From the NCBI RefSeq assembly GCF_026738875.1, contig NZ_JAPQFJ010000010.1, forward strand, positions 62,001 through 126,000: DNA of 64,000 bases. Direction: 5' to 3'. Shown here one piece after another: positions 45,557 through 55,166 of this stretch (the stretch's first letter is position 1; every line of letters starts with the position of its first letter). Source of the DNA: Clostridium brassicae. Its GTDB lineage: Bacteria > Bacillota > Clostridia > Clostridiales > Clostridiaceae. The notes beneath the pieces are model-generated. The model was not told the DNA's origin. It ran no database searches and worked only from the letters and a program-made list of their open reading frames with translations. The translations under genes were made by a program, and so were the position numbers.

Positions 45557-45692
45557 TAAATTTATCCGATGTCTAACCATCCTAATACTCTAAAGTGGGA
45601 ACAAAGAATGGCATGATTCTGGATAATGTTTTCTAAGCTTCAACTAGGGTTTAAAATTCCATCTGAAGCCAAGAAATCTATTTATAGGGCAA
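45557..45692 (+). repeat. dispersed hairpin-bearing repeat, copy B, in the aspartate kinase leader
   Basis: It contains TTTATCCGATGTCTAACCAT, CTAAAGTGGGAACAAAGAAT, CTGGATAATGTTTTCTAAGC and a hairpin (TTTCTAAGCTTC with GAAGCCAAGAAA, 45629-45677). The blocks match copy A (8224-8372) in order. It ends about 25 bases before the aspartate kinase start, so it may be in that gene's leader. It does not look like a lysine riboswitch. Confidence 0.6.
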
Positions 45693-45716
45693 CATATATA
45701 TGGGGGGAGAAGAAAA

Positions 45717-47030
45717 ATGAATGACATTATTGTAGCCAAATTTGGTGGCAGTTCGCTTGCTGATGCTAACCAGTTTCAAAAGGTAAAAAAGATAGTTTTA
45801 GGTGATGAAAGAAGAAGGTATATTGTACCATCAGCACCTGGAAAAAGGCATGATAAAGATTATAAAATTACAGATTTATTTTATTTATGTCATGCTCATG
45901 TTCAGCAAGGAATTTCTTTCGATGAAGTATTTAAAATCATTGAAGAAAGATATAAACAAATAGCAAGTGAGTTAAATGTAACCTTAGATATAGGGGTGTA
46001 TTTAAGGGAAGTAAAAAGAAAAATTGCCGAGGGGGCAACAGCAGACTATACTGCTAGTAGAGGAGAATACTTAAATGGATTAATCCTAGCAGATTTTTTA
46101 GGAGTAGAGTTTATTGATGCTTCAGAGGCTATATTATTTAGCAGATATGGGTATCTTGATTCAGAGGGTACTAAAAAAGCAATAAAAGATAAATTGAAAA
46201 ATGTTAAAAAGGCTGTTATCCCTGGATTTTATGGAGCTATGCCTAATGGAGAGATAAAAACTTTTTCAAGAGGAGGCTCTGATATTACAGGATCACTTAT
46301 AGCTCGTGATATGGAAGCTAGTCTTTATGAAAATTGGACAGATGTTTCAGGATTTTTAATGGCAGATCCTAGAATAGTTGATAATCCAAAACCAATTGAA
46401 AAAATTTCTTATAAAGAGCTAAGAGAACTTGCTTATATGGGAGCTACAGTTCTTCATGAAGAAGCAATTTTCCCTGCAAGAGAGGGAGGTATTCCAATCA
46501 ATATAAAGAATACAAATGCTCCTCGAGATAGAGGAACAATTATTGTAAAAGATAATGGAGATAAGGATTTAGGAAATATTACTGGGATAGCAGGAAGAAA
46601 AGATTTTACTGTAATAGCTATAGAAAAAGCTTTTATGAATGCAGAAATAGGATTTGGAAGAAAAGTTCTTTCAGTATTAGAGACTTATGGAGTTTCATTT
46701 GAAAATATGCCTTCAGGAATAGATACTATATCTATAGTCGTTGAAGATTCTCAAATCGAAGGTAAATTAGATAAAGTAATAGAAGAGATAAAAAGACAAT
46801 GTAATCCAGATGCTATACAGATAATTCCTAATATGGCTCTTATAGCAACAGTAGGTAGAGGTATGGCTAGAACTGTAGGTACATCACAAAAGATATTTAC
46901 TTCTCTTGCAAAGAATAACGTAAATGTAAGAATGATAGACCAAGGATCTAGCGAGATGAATATAATAATAGGTGTAGAAGCTAAGGATTTTGAAAAAGCA
47001 ATAAATGCTATTTATCATGCTTTTGCATAA
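45717..47030 (+). CDS. lysC: aspartate kinase
   Basis: The 437-residue protein has the aspartokinase signature VAKFGGSSLADANQF, the catalytic ASRGEYLNGLILADFLG and FSRGGSDITGSLIA, then two ACT domains (about 300-437) with TVIAIEKAFMNAEIGF and NVRMIDQGSSEMNIIIG, where end products such as lysine or threonine bind. It phosphorylates aspartate at the entry to the Lys/Thr/Met pathway. This is the single-chain form with an insert in the N-domain, as in many clostridia. ATG 45717 follows GGGGGGAG. It is monocistronic; which end product controls it is unclear. Confidence 0.94.
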   Translation: MNDIIVAKFGGSSLADANQFQKVKKIVLGDERRRYIVPSAPGKRHDKDYKITDLFYLCHAHVQQGISFDEVFKIIEERYKQIASELNVTLDIGVYLREVKRKIAEGATADYTASRGEYLNGLILADFLGVEFIDASEAILFSRYGYLDSEGTKKAIKDKLKNVKKAVIPGFYGAMPNGEIKTFSRGGSDITGSLIARDMEASLYENWTDVSGFLMADPRIVDNPKPIEKISYKELRELAYMGATVLHEEAIFPAREGGIPINIKNTNAPRDRGTIIVKDNGDKDLGNITGIAGRKDFTVIAIEKAFMNAEIGFGRKVLSVLETYGVSFENMPSGIDTISIVVEDSQIEGKLDKVIEEIKRQCNPDAIQIIPNMALIATVGRGMARTVGTSQKIFTSLAKNNVNVRMIDQGSSEMNIIIGVEAKDFEKAINAIYHAFA

Positions 47031-47063
47031 ATACGATAAAATATTTAATTTAAGTTAAATGCT

Positions 47064-47108
47064 AAAGAAACGAGTGGAAGATTTGATTTTTCCATTTGTT
47101 TCTTTATT
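47064..47108 (+). terminator. terminator of aspartate kinase gene
   Basis: AAAGAAAC...TGGAA pairs with TTCCA...GTTTCTTT, and T residues follow. Confidence 0.85.
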
Positions 47109-47228
47109 TTTATCTAATAACTAAACAAAGTTATTATTTTAAGGTAAAATTAATATGATTAATGGAAATGACAATGGTATAATTGTGGTAATATATTAAG
47201 GAAAATCAATGGCTTTAGGGGGATTTAA

Positions 47229-49058
47229 ATGAGAAAAATAATAAAGTTTTTAATCTCAATGTGTGTTTTAAGTTTAGTATTGGTATGCAATGTTTATGCT
47301 AAAGAGGAATTAAAAATTGATAGTTGGGATATAAAATCTAATGTTTTAGAAAACGGAGATTTAGTTATAAATGAAGATATAAGTTTTAGATTTTCAGATA
47401 AATTTAATGGAGTATTTAGAGATATAAAAATAAAGAATACATCTAAGGTTTCAGATATGAAAATCTATGAAAAAGTTAATGGAAAAGAAATTGAGTTTAA
47501 GCAAGTAGAAAAAGGAAGTAATGGGGATAATGGAGTTTATGAAATTAAATATCCTAGTAAAGACTATGCCTCTATAAAAATATTTTCGCCATCAAGGAAT
47601 CAAGTTAAAACTTTTACTTTAAAATATAAAATATTAAATGAAAGTACTAAATACAAAGATACTGGAGAATTGTTTTATAAGTTTATAGGAGAAGAGAATA
47701 AAACACCAATAGACAAATTGAATATAAATATAAGTCTTCCAAAACCAGCTTTAAAGGATAAAGTAAAGATTTTTGCACATGGTCCTTTAAATGGTCAAAT
47801 AAACTTTTCAGAAAAAGGATCTATAAATTTACAAGTAGATAACGTAAATTCTAAAAAATTTGTTGCGCCAAGGATACTCTTTCCAGTGGAATATATAAAT
47901 AGATCGACAAATATAGTTAAGGAAAATGCTTATTCTAGGATTATGGATGAGGAGTTAAGTTATGCAAGTAGTGTTAAGAAAAAAATAGAGAATTCTAAAA
48001 AAAGAATGAGTGCTGCAAATTATGGATCTTTTGCTTTTATAGGAATAAGCTTGTTAATCACTTTTATTCTTTGTATAAAATTTAGAAGAAAACAAAACGG
48101 TAATATTGAAAATATTTATGGAATGATACCAGAAGATTGTACTCCAGCTGTTGCAAGTGTTATATATTCACATTATTTAGGAAGCAAAGATATAATTGCC
48201 ACTATATTAGATTTGAGTAGAAAAGGTTATTTAAATCTTGAAGAAGTGGAAGAAAATGAGGAATTGATAACCCAAAAAGAAAGCAAAGTTAAAAAACAAA
48301 AAAAGGATAAAAACTACAAGATAATAAATAGTGGATATATAGGGGATAACTTATTGGAACATGAAAAGTTCTTTATTGACTGGCTTATAAATAAGATTGG
48401 AAATGGTTTTTTTGTAACATTGAATATGATACGTGAATATAGTAAAAAAAACACAGGGAAATTTACTGGTGATTATAAAAAGTGGGAAGAACTTGTTAGA
48501 AAATATGTTAAAGAAAATAAATATTATGATAATAAAGCAAAGCAAACAGGAATTCTATTGATCTTATTTAGCTTTTTTCAAGTACTACTGGGAATTTTGT
48601 TTATTGCATTAGGAAGTAATTATGGAATAGCTGTTTTGATTATAGGAATAGTATTTATAATATGGAGTATAGCTTTAATGTACAGGAAGAGTGATTATGG
48701 CTATGTTCAATATAAAAAATGGGCAAAATTCAAAGAAGAGATTAAAAAAGTTAAAGAATATAATATACAGAAGGAATTTTCAGAAAATTATATTGATGAA
48801 TGTTTAATTTATGGAATGTCTCTAGGGCTATCTCAAAAGGAAATAGATAAATTTAAACCTTATATAATGTCATCTTCAGTTTATAGTAATAGTTATTTAT
48901 ATTGGTATTTCTTAAATTCAGATTCTAAAAATAATAGCTTTAATAAAAGTATAGATTCTGCATTTAATTCAGCTGTACCTTCAACTGGAAGTGGAGGAGG
49001 ATTTAGCGGAGGAGGAGCAAGTGGTGCTGGCGGCGGAGGCGGTGCCGGTGGTTTTTAA
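47229..49058 (+). CDS. DUF2207 membrane protein
   Basis: The 609-residue protein has a signal peptide (KIIKFLISMCVLSLVLVCNVYA) and an extracellular DUF2207 beta-rich domain (about 25-240). A membrane segment follows (about 262-283), then a cytoplasmic region, two more segments (about 440-485) and a C-terminal Gly tail with GSGGGFSGGGASG. The family is widespread, with no proven role. Gly-rich tails are typical of it. The gene starts at ATG 47229 behind GGGGGATTTAA and is followed by the S-box promoter. It is monocistronic. Confidence 0.88.
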   Translation: MRKIIKFLISMCVLSLVLVCNVYAKEELKIDSWDIKSNVLENGDLVINEDISFRFSDKFNGVFRDIKIKNTSKVSDMKIYEKVNGKEIEFKQVEKGSNGDNGVYEIKYPSKDYASIKIFSPSRNQVKTFTLKYKILNESTKYKDTGELFYKFIGEENKTPIDKLNINISLPKPALKDKVKIFAHGPLNGQINFSEKGSINLQVDNVNSKKFVAPRILFPVEYINRSTNIVKENAYSRIMDEELSYASSVKKKIENSKKRMSAANYGSFAFIGISLLITFILCIKFRRKQNGNIENIYGMIPEDCTPAVASVIYSHYLGSKDIIATILDLSRKGYLNLEEVEENEELITQKESKVKKQKKDKNYKIINSGYIGDNLLEHEKFFIDWLINKIGNGFFVTLNMIREYSKKNTGKFTGDYKKWEELVRKYVKENKYYDNKAKQTGILLILFSFFQVLLGILFIALGSNYGIAVLIIGIVFIIWSIALMYRKSDYGYVQYKKWAKFKEEIKKVKEYNIQKEFSENYIDECLIYGMSLGLSQKEIDKFKPYIMSSSVYSNSYLYWYFLNSDSKNNSFNKSIDSAFNSAVPSTGSGGGFSGGGASGAGGGGGAGGF

Positions 49059-49212
49059 ACTAAGTTGTGGTTTAGCAGTTTTTATTTTTTATAATTCACA
49101 AAAAACTTAAAAATAAGACTGAAATTTATATTTGGGACATAATCACATGTGTTATATTAAGCCATTATCATATATCAATCAGAGAAATAAAACTAAAATT
49201 AGAAAAATTATC

Positions 49213-49241
49213 TTGACATTTGAAAAATACAAGTCTATAAT
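49213..49241 (+). promoter_or_regulatory. consensus sigma-A promoter of the SAM riboswitch
   Basis: TTGACA (49213-49218), 17-base spacer and TATAAT (49236-49241). This is a full consensus and lies 28 bases before the riboswitch P1 stem. Confidence 0.93.
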
Positions 49242-49268
49242 GATATGCATAGTTAAAAATGAATACAG

Positions 49269-49428
49269 CTTATCAAGAGTGGTGGAGGGACTGGCCCGAT
49301 GAAACCCGGCAACCGTTATAAACTTTATTGTTTATAAAATGGTGCTAAATCCTGCAGCTTTATGCTGGAAGATAAGGGTAAACGGGACTTTTAAGACCTA
49401 AGGTTATCCTTAGGTCTTTATTTTTTTA
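49269..49428 (+). ncRNA. SAM-I (S-box) riboswitch with terminator
   Basis: P1 is CTTATC/GATAAG (49269-49274 with 49371-49376). The conserved core AAGAGTGGTGGAGGGACTGG, CCCGATGAAACCCGGCAACC and GGTGCTAAATCC are present in order. A terminator (AAGACCTAAGG/CCTTAGGTCTT plus T run, 49393-49428) completes the switch. SAM binding should shut off the methionine transporter downstream. Confidence 0.98.
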
Positions 49429-49531
49429 CCCTAATAGGAATGACAAAAGGAGGAATGAGATATAAATTATCAATTAGGGCTATACTTTAAGAATTTTAAA
49501 TGAAAATTAAATAAAAAGGGGGAAACGAAGA

Positions 49532-50338
49532 GTGAAAAGGGCAGTTTTCTGTTTTATAAGTATTATTTGTATTTTTGGCTTAATAGGATGTAGTAGTAAA
49601 GTAAGCGGAGAAAAGCAAGAAGATAAAAAAGTTATTAAAATAGGAATTACTCCTAATCCTTTTAAGGAAATTGTTGAAGAAATAAAACCTTTGGTTAAGG
49701 AAAAAGGATATGAGTTAGAAGTAAAAGAATTTACAGATTATATGACTCCAAATACTGCTCTTGTAGATAAGGAGTTAGATGTTAATTTTTATCAGCATAT
49801 ACCGTTTTTAAACAAATTTAACAATGATAAACATGCAGATTTGACTTATGCATCAAAGGTGTTTATAGCGCCTATAGGAATATACTCAAAAAAAATTAAG
49901 GATATAAAGGAATTGAAAGAAAATTCAGAAATAGGAATTCCTAACGATCCAACTAATGAAGCAAGAGCTTTAAAATTGCTTGCTAGTGCAGGTCTTATAA
50001 AAGTAAAAGATGGAGATTTTATAACAATTGTAGATATAACTGAAAATCCCAAAAAACTTAACATAAAAGAGTTAGATGCGGCGCAAATACCTAGAACATT
50101 AGATCAATTAGATATAGGGGTAATAAATACAAATTTCGCATTGGCAGCAAAATTGAATCCAGCAAAAGATTCTATTTACAAAGAAGCAGAGGATTCACCA
50201 TATTCAAATATTTTAGCAGTTAGAAAAGAAGATAAAGATAAACCTTATGTAAAAGCACTATCAGAAGTATTGACTTCTAAGGAATTTAAGAAATTTATAG
50301 AAGATAAATACAAAGGTGTTTTAATACCTTCTTTCTAA
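49532..50338 (+). CDS. metQ: methionine ABC transporter substrate-binding lipoprotein MetQ (first copy)
   Basis: The 268-residue NlpA-family lipoprotein has a signal peptide ending in the lipobox LIGC. The mature protein shows the MetQ pattern IGITPNPFKEIVEEIKPLV, VNFYQHIPFLNKF, IPNDPTNEARALKLLASAGL and INTNFALAAKLNP. It captures methionine outside the cell for MetNI. GTG start behind GGGGGAAACGAAGA. It is 33 bases before metN and under the SAM riboswitch. A second metQ follows metI, with closely similar segments. Confidence 0.96.
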   Translation: MKRAVFCFISIICIFGLIGCSSKVSGEKQEDKKVIKIGITPNPFKEIVEEIKPLVKEKGYELEVKEFTDYMTPNTALVDKELDVNFYQHIPFLNKFNNDKHADLTYASKVFIAPIGIYSKKIKDIKELKENSEIGIPNDPTNEARALKLLASAGLIKVKDGDFITIVDITENPKKLNIKELDAAQIPRTLDQLDIGVINTNFALAAKLNPAKDSIYKEAEDSPYSNILAVRKEDKDKPYVKALSEVLTSKEFKKFIEDKYKGVLIPSF

Positions 50339-50370
50339 ATCTAAAAGCATGTCTGGAGGGGGGGACTAGA

Positions 50371-51327
50371 TTGATACAAATTAAAAATGTAAATAAATAT
50401 TTTTCAGATAAAAAAGTTTTAGATAATGTTAGTTTAGAAATTGAAAAAGGAGAGATATTTGGAATTATAGGACATAGTGGGGCTGGAAAATCAACTCTTT
50501 TAAGATGTATAAATGGCTTAGAAAGTTATGATGAAGGAAGTGTTAAGGTCAATTCTAAAGAAGTTAATAAATTAAAAGGAAGAGAATTAAGAGAATTTAG
50601 AAAAGATATAGGTATGATATTTCAGAACTTTAGCTTATTGACTAGAAAAGATGTTTGGCATAATGTAGCGTTACCTATGGAGACATGGAATTATGACAAA
50701 AGTGAAATAAATGAAAAAGTTAAAAAACTTCTAAAACTTGTAGGGCTTGAAGATAAGGAAAAGAGTATGCCAAAAGAATTAAGTGGTGGACAAAAGCAAA
50801 GAGTAGCGATAGCAAGGGCTCTTACTTTAGAACCTGATATACTTTTATGTGATGAAGCTACTTCAGCATTAGACCCTAGTACTACAAAATCTATATTAGA
50901 ACTTCTAAAAAAGATAAATAAAGAATTAGGAATAACTATTATAATAGTAACGCATCAAATGGAGGTTATAAAGGAAGCTTGTGCAAAGGCAGCTTTAATG
51001 GATAGTGGAAAAGTTACTGATATTGGTAGTGTAGAAGAACTTTTTTTAAATCAGAGTAGTAATATGAAAAAATTACTAGGAGAAGAGGAGATTCTTCCAG
51101 ATGAAGGTATAAATATAAGAATACTATTCCCAAAAGAATTTAGTGAAGGAACAATAATAACTAGCATGGCTAGAGATCTTAATATTGATTTCTCTATTGT
51201 TTGGGGCAAACTAGAGAGATTTGGAGAAGATGTTTTAGGAAGTTTAGTGATTAACATATCAGAAGATCAAAAGGGGCATGTGAGTTCTTATTTAAATAAA
51301 AAGGGCGTAAATTGGGAGGTGTTATAG
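50371..51327 (+). CDS. metN: methionine ABC transporter ATP-binding protein MetN
   Basis: The 318-residue ATPase has Walker A GHSGAGKST, Q-loop, the signature LSGGQKQRVAIARAL, Walker B DILLCDEATSALDP and the switch His in VTHQ. A C-terminal NIL regulatory domain (about 240-318) binds methionine and inhibits transport when the internal pool is full. TTG start behind GGAGGGGGGG. The stop abuts metI with no gap. Confidence 0.97.
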   Translation: MIQIKNVNKYFSDKKVLDNVSLEIEKGEIFGIIGHSGAGKSTLLRCINGLESYDEGSVKVNSKEVNKLKGRELREFRKDIGMIFQNFSLLTRKDVWHNVALPMETWNYDKSEINEKVKKLLKLVGLEDKEKSMPKELSGGQKQRVAIARALTLEPDILLCDEATSALDPSTTKSILELLKKINKELGITIIIVTHQMEVIKEACAKAALMDSGKVTDIGSVEELFLNQSSNMKKLLGEEEILPDEGINIRILFPKEFSEGTIITSMARDLNIDFSIVWGKLERFGEDVLGSLVINISEDQKGHVSSYLNKKGVNWEVL

Positions 51328-51972
51328 ATGGAGATTTATGAAATTCTTATTAAGGCTTTAGGGGAAACTTTATATATGGTTTTTATAGCTACTTTTATAG
51401 CTACTTTGCTTGGATTTATACCTGCAATTATTATGGTTATAACAGAGGAAAACGGATTAAATCCAAATAAAACTATATATAAAATATTCGATGTCGTTGT
51501 TAATATATTAAGATCTTTCCCTTTTATCATACTCATGATTGTTATTTTCCCTTTTACTAAGTTAATAGTGGGAAAAACAATTGGAACTACGGCAGCTATT
51601 GTTCCACTAACAATAGGTTCGGCACCCTTTGTTACAAGGATAATAGAGGGATCATTAAAGGAAGTCGACAAAGGACTAATTGAAGCTGCGAAATCTTTTG
51701 GAGCAAGTACTAGGCAGATTATTTTTAAAGTAATGCTTCCAGAATCACTTCCATCTATAATATCTGGTTTAACGCTTACAATAATAAGTGTTGTAGGGCT
51801 TTCAGCTATGGCAGGAGCAATTGGTGGGGGCGGACTTGGACAGGTAGCTCTTAATTATGGATATTATAGATTTGATACAAAGATTATGATATATACAGTT
51901 ATAGTTTTAATAGTATTAGTACAACTTCTTCAAAGCATAGGAATGATTGTATACAATAGATTTAATAAATAG
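51328..51972 (+). CDS. metI: methionine ABC transporter permease MetI
   Basis: The 214-residue permease has five hydrophobic segments and the ABC-contact EAA loop (EAAKSFGASTRQIIFKVMLPE). ATG 51328 immediately follows the metN stop codon, which gives tight translational coupling, with the ribosome site GGGAGG inside metN. Confidence 0.97.
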   Translation: MEIYEILIKALGETLYMVFIATFIATLLGFIPAIIMVITEENGLNPNKTIYKIFDVVVNILRSFPFIILMIVIFPFTKLIVGKTIGTTAAIVPLTIGSAPFVTRIIEGSLKEVDKGLIEAAKSFGASTRQIIFKVMLPESLPSIISGLTLTIISVVGLSAMAGAIGGGGLGQVALNYGYYRFDTKIMIYTVIVLIVLVQLLQSIGMIVYNRFNK

Positions 51973-52052
51973 TTTAATACAAAAGTGGGGCTTAAAAAGG
52001 TATAATTGTAAATTTAAATAAATATTATGTAAACTTAAGGGGGCAAATATAT

Positions 52053-52868
52053 ATGAAAAAGAAAATATTATCAATTGTTTTAACATCTACTTTAATTTGT
52101 AGTTTAGTAGCTTTAACGGGTTGTGGAGCTAAAAAAGGAGCTGAAGTTAAAGAAAAAAAGAAGATTGTTATAGGGGCAAATCCAACACCTCATGCGGAGA
52201 TATTACAAAAAGTTAAACCTATTTTAGAAAAGGAAGGATATACGTTAGAAATAAAAGAGTTCACAGAATATACTACACTCAATAAAGTCTTACAAGACGG
52301 GGAAATAGATGCAAATTATTTTCAGCACATACCTTATTTAGAACAGTTTAACAAGGAGAATAAAACGGATTTAGTTTATACAGTAAAAGTGCATATAGAA
52401 CCTATGGCAATATATTCTAAAAAGATAAAAGATTTAAAGGAATTAAAAAATGGGTCTGTGATTGCTGTGCCAAATGATCCAACTAATGAGGCTAGAGCTC
52501 TTAAACTACTAGAAAGAGAAGGAATAATGAAATTTAAAGATGGGCAATTAATATCTAAATTAGATATTAAGGAGAATCCTAAGAATATAGAAATTAAAGA
52601 ATTAGATGCAGCTCAACTTCCAAGAGTATTACAGGATGTAGATGTTGCAGTTATAAATACTAATTATGCTATTTCAGCAGGATTAAATCCTACCAAGGAT
52701 TCTCTAGCAATTGAAGATAAGGATTCACCATATGCTAATATTATAGCCGTAAAGAAAGAAAATAAGGATAAAGAATATATAAAAGCATTAAATAAAGCTA
52801 TTAATTCTGAAGAAATAAAAAAATATATTAAAGAGAAATATAATGGGACTGTAATACCAGCATTTTAG
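52053..52868 (+). CDS. metQ: methionine ABC transporter substrate-binding lipoprotein MetQ (second copy)
   Basis: The 271-residue lipoprotein has a lipobox (ALTGCG) and the same ordered motifs as the first copy (PTPHAEILQKVKPIL, ANYFQHIPYLEQF, VPNDPTNEARALKLLEREGI, INTNYAISAGLNP). The two binding proteins share a single MetNI core, so they may differ in affinity or ligand (for example methionine sulfoxide or D-methionine), which is inference. GGGGG precedes ATG 52053, 80 bases after metI, with no terminator between. I find no separate riboswitch. Confidence 0.94.
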   Translation: MKKKILSIVLTSTLICSLVALTGCGAKKGAEVKEKKKIVIGANPTPHAEILQKVKPILEKEGYTLEIKEFTEYTTLNKVLQDGEIDANYFQHIPYLEQFNKENKTDLVYTVKVHIEPMAIYSKKIKDLKELKNGSVIAVPNDPTNEARALKLLEREGIMKFKDGQLISKLDIKENPKNIEIKELDAAQLPRVLQDVDVAVINTNYAISAGLNPTKDSLAIEDKDSPYANIIAVKKENKDKEYIKALNKAINSEEIKKYIKEKYNGTVIPAF

Positions 52869-53005
52869 GATAGTAAGAATATTTGCTAGTTTCAATGGGG
52901 GTTGATTCTAGTTAAGATGTAGATATTGTATAAATAGGGGGCAAATTAACATATATAAACAAATAAAATGTATAAATAAGGATCTTATTTCAAATAATAA
53001 CTAAT

Positions 53006-53115
53006 AAGACTTTGTCTTAGGTATAGCCATCCTAGTATTGGGGTAAGGGTGGTTATAACCGAAGATAATAGACTCTAATCATGGGGTGAAGGATTATATT
53101 AGAATTAGAGTTCTG
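53006..53115 (+). repeat. dispersed hairpin-bearing repeat, diverged copy C
   Basis: The order of blocks resembles copies A and B: GCCATCCTAGTATTGGGGTA, then AAGGGTGGTTATAACCGAAG, then ATAATAGACTCTAATC and a hairpin (CTCTAAT with ATTAGAG, 53071-53113). It ends about 24 bases before the next gene's start. Similarity is by eye and weaker than that between A and B. Confidence 0.45.
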
Positions 53116-53138
53116 TTTATTTGAAAGGAGATTCTAAT

Positions 53139-53783
53139 TTGAAAGTGATAAAAAAATTAAATCAAATTACTAATGAATATAATAATTTGGTTGCTTGTGA
53201 CATAATAGAGAAGCATACTCTTTATTATATAGAAAATTATATAAAAGGGGATAATGATGGGAAGGATTTAATAGTTATTTTGGGCAATTTAGCTTTTTTA
53301 TATAGAAAGAAGGAAATTCAAAATAAAAGAATAGTTGAATTTATCAAAAAGATATTCAATATATGTCATTATATAAATGAATATTTAGCTAAAAGAATAA
53401 GCAACTTTATGGAGATAATTTTAAATAAAAATAAAGAGTTAATTGAATTTTATATAAAAGAGATAGAAAATTTTAAAGGTAGAATAGATAGGGATTGTGT
53501 GGCTATTTTATATAAAGCTTCTATTCTACCTTCATTTAAAAATAAGCTTCCTGTAGATAAACTAGTTGAGAAGTTTAAGTATCCATGGAGAAGTTACTAT
53601 GAAATTTCTTTATATCATTATTATTATAATGACAACATTAATTCCTTAAAGTATATTTTTAAAGCTTTAAACACTTGTCCTAAAAAATTAATAAATGAAT
53701 ATAATTCACGTAAACAATACTTAAAAAGTAAGCTAATTAAAATTAAACAAAAACAGCAAACTAAAATTTTTGATTTAATGTAA
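53139..53783 (+). CDS. hypothetical protein, helical
   Basis: The 214-residue protein is Lys/Ile/Asn/Tyr-rich and almost entirely helical (for example FIKKIFNICHYINEYLAKR and NINSLKYIFKALNTC). A TPR- or HEAT-like fold is possible, but I recognise no family. Translation probably starts at TTG 53139, behind AAAGGAG; an upstream TTG (53121) overlaps that site. It sits just after repeat copy C. It has no signal peptide or membrane segment. Confidence 0.65.
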   Translation: MKVIKKLNQITNEYNNLVACDIIEKHTLYYIENYIKGDNDGKDLIVILGNLAFLYRKKEIQNKRIVEFIKKIFNICHYINEYLAKRISNFMEIILNKNKELIEFYIKEIENFKGRIDRDCVAILYKASILPSFKNKLPVDKLVEKFKYPWRSYYEISLYHYYYNDNINSLKYIFKALNTCPKKLINEYNSRKQYLKSKLIKIKQKQQTKIFDLM

Positions 53784-53999
53784 ATTGATTTAGAATACTA
53801 TAATTAAAGTACTTTAGAGTATGATAGCTATGGTATAAAATAAGTAATAATTATATAATGTATATATTAGTTTGTTTCATAATTTGATTTTTGAAAAATT
53901 CTTATTAATGTTGTAGCCACAGTAGATATTGGATAAAAATTTGATTTATAAATTATAGAGCATTCTAGTATACAATATTTAATTAATTAGGAGACAAAT

Positions 54000-54911
54000 A
54001 TGCTTGAAACACGATTACTTACATTTCTTACAGTAGCTAAAATAAAAAATTATACTAAGTCAGCTCAAATTTTAAATTTAACACAGCCTGCAGTATCTCA
54101 GCATATTAAATATTTAGAGGAGTATTATGGGGTGAAATTAATTAAGAAAACTGGCAGAAATGTGGATCTCACAAAAGAAGGCGAAGAGTTTTTAAAATAT
54201 GTAAAAGAGATAGAATTTAAGGAAAGAGAGATTCTAAGAAAGTTTAAAAATAAATCTATTTTAGAAGGTACATATAATATAGGCGCTACATTAACTATTG
54301 GAGGATATGTTCTCCCTAAAATATTAGGAGAATATAAAGAAGAACATCCTAACATAGAGATAATTCTAGCTGTTAATAATACAAAAGAAATACTTAAAAA
54401 ATTACTAAGAGAAGAAATAGATTTAGGTTTAGTAGAAGGACCTTTTGATAAAAATAAGTTTAAATATAAAAAGTTAAAAGAGGATGAACTTGTATTAGCA
54501 TTTTCACCTAAACATGAATTTTCAAAAAAAGAATATGCTAAATTAGAAGATGTGCTTTCAGGAAAACTTATTTTAAGAGAAGAAGGTTCAGGAACAAGAA
54601 AATATTTTGAAAACACACTAATAAATGAAGGATATAATATAGAAAATTTTAATATATATATGGAAATAGGAAGTATTGATGCCATAAAAGCTATTGTAGA
54701 AGAAAATCTGGGGTATACAATTATATCTAAAGCTGCTATAGAAAGAGAGTTAAAAATGGGGGCTATTAAAACTTTACCTATAAAAAATAAAAAAATGAGT
54801 TTTGTTAATTTTTATAGAGAATTTAATTTTGTTTATCTACCTAATAAGATGAATGATTATATAAGTAATTTTATAGAATTTTGTTCTAATAGTTCTGCTA
54901 GAGAATTTTAG
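54000..54911 (+). CDS. LysR-family transcriptional regulator
   Basis: The 303-residue protein has an N-terminal helix-turn-helix (TKSAQILNLTQPAVSQHIKYLEEYYGVKLIKK, residues about 18-50; only the family pattern is given) and a periplasmic-binding-like effector domain (about 90-295) with GATLTIGGYVLPKILGEYK. It is 280 bases upstream of the YeiH gene on the same strand, and LysR regulators often control adjacent YeiH exporters. The ligand is unknown. ATG 54000 follows AGGAGA. Confidence 0.94.
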   Translation: MLETRLLTFLTVAKIKNYTKSAQILNLTQPAVSQHIKYLEEYYGVKLIKKTGRNVDLTKEGEEFLKYVKEIEFKEREILRKFKNKSILEGTYNIGATLTIGGYVLPKILGEYKEEHPNIEIILAVNNTKEILKKLLREEIDLGLVEGPFDKNKFKYKKLKEDELVLAFSPKHEFSKKEYAKLEDVLSGKLILREEGSGTRKYFENTLINEGYNIENFNIYMEIGSIDAIKAIVEENLGYTIISKAAIERELKMGAIKTLPIKNKKMSFVNFYREFNFVYLPNKMNDYISNFIEFCSNSSAREF

Positions 54912-55166
54912 TAGGACTGTTTTTTATGAGAGAAGGTTTTTCCATAATTAATTTTTTAAGAGTATATTGATTATAATATTTTATTTATAGGTTCTGTTTT
55001 AAAGGAGTGTAAAAAACCTAATGTAAATTTCCTTTAATAGCCCTAAATACATTTATTTATAAATTATACAACAGATACAATTGTAATCTTAAATGTATAA
55101 TATATAATAAAAATTTATACAACTATAATGAATTATAATTTTTATTTATAAAAGACCTTTGATATA

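Noticed and set aside
45557-45692. Lysine riboswitch before aspartate kinase
   Set aside because: The conserved L-box blocks are not present, and similar sequence occurs before unrelated genes.
54125-54685. 186-codon minus-strand frame inside the LysR gene
   Set aside because: It is antisense to a well-supported LysR protein and has no ribosome site or family features.
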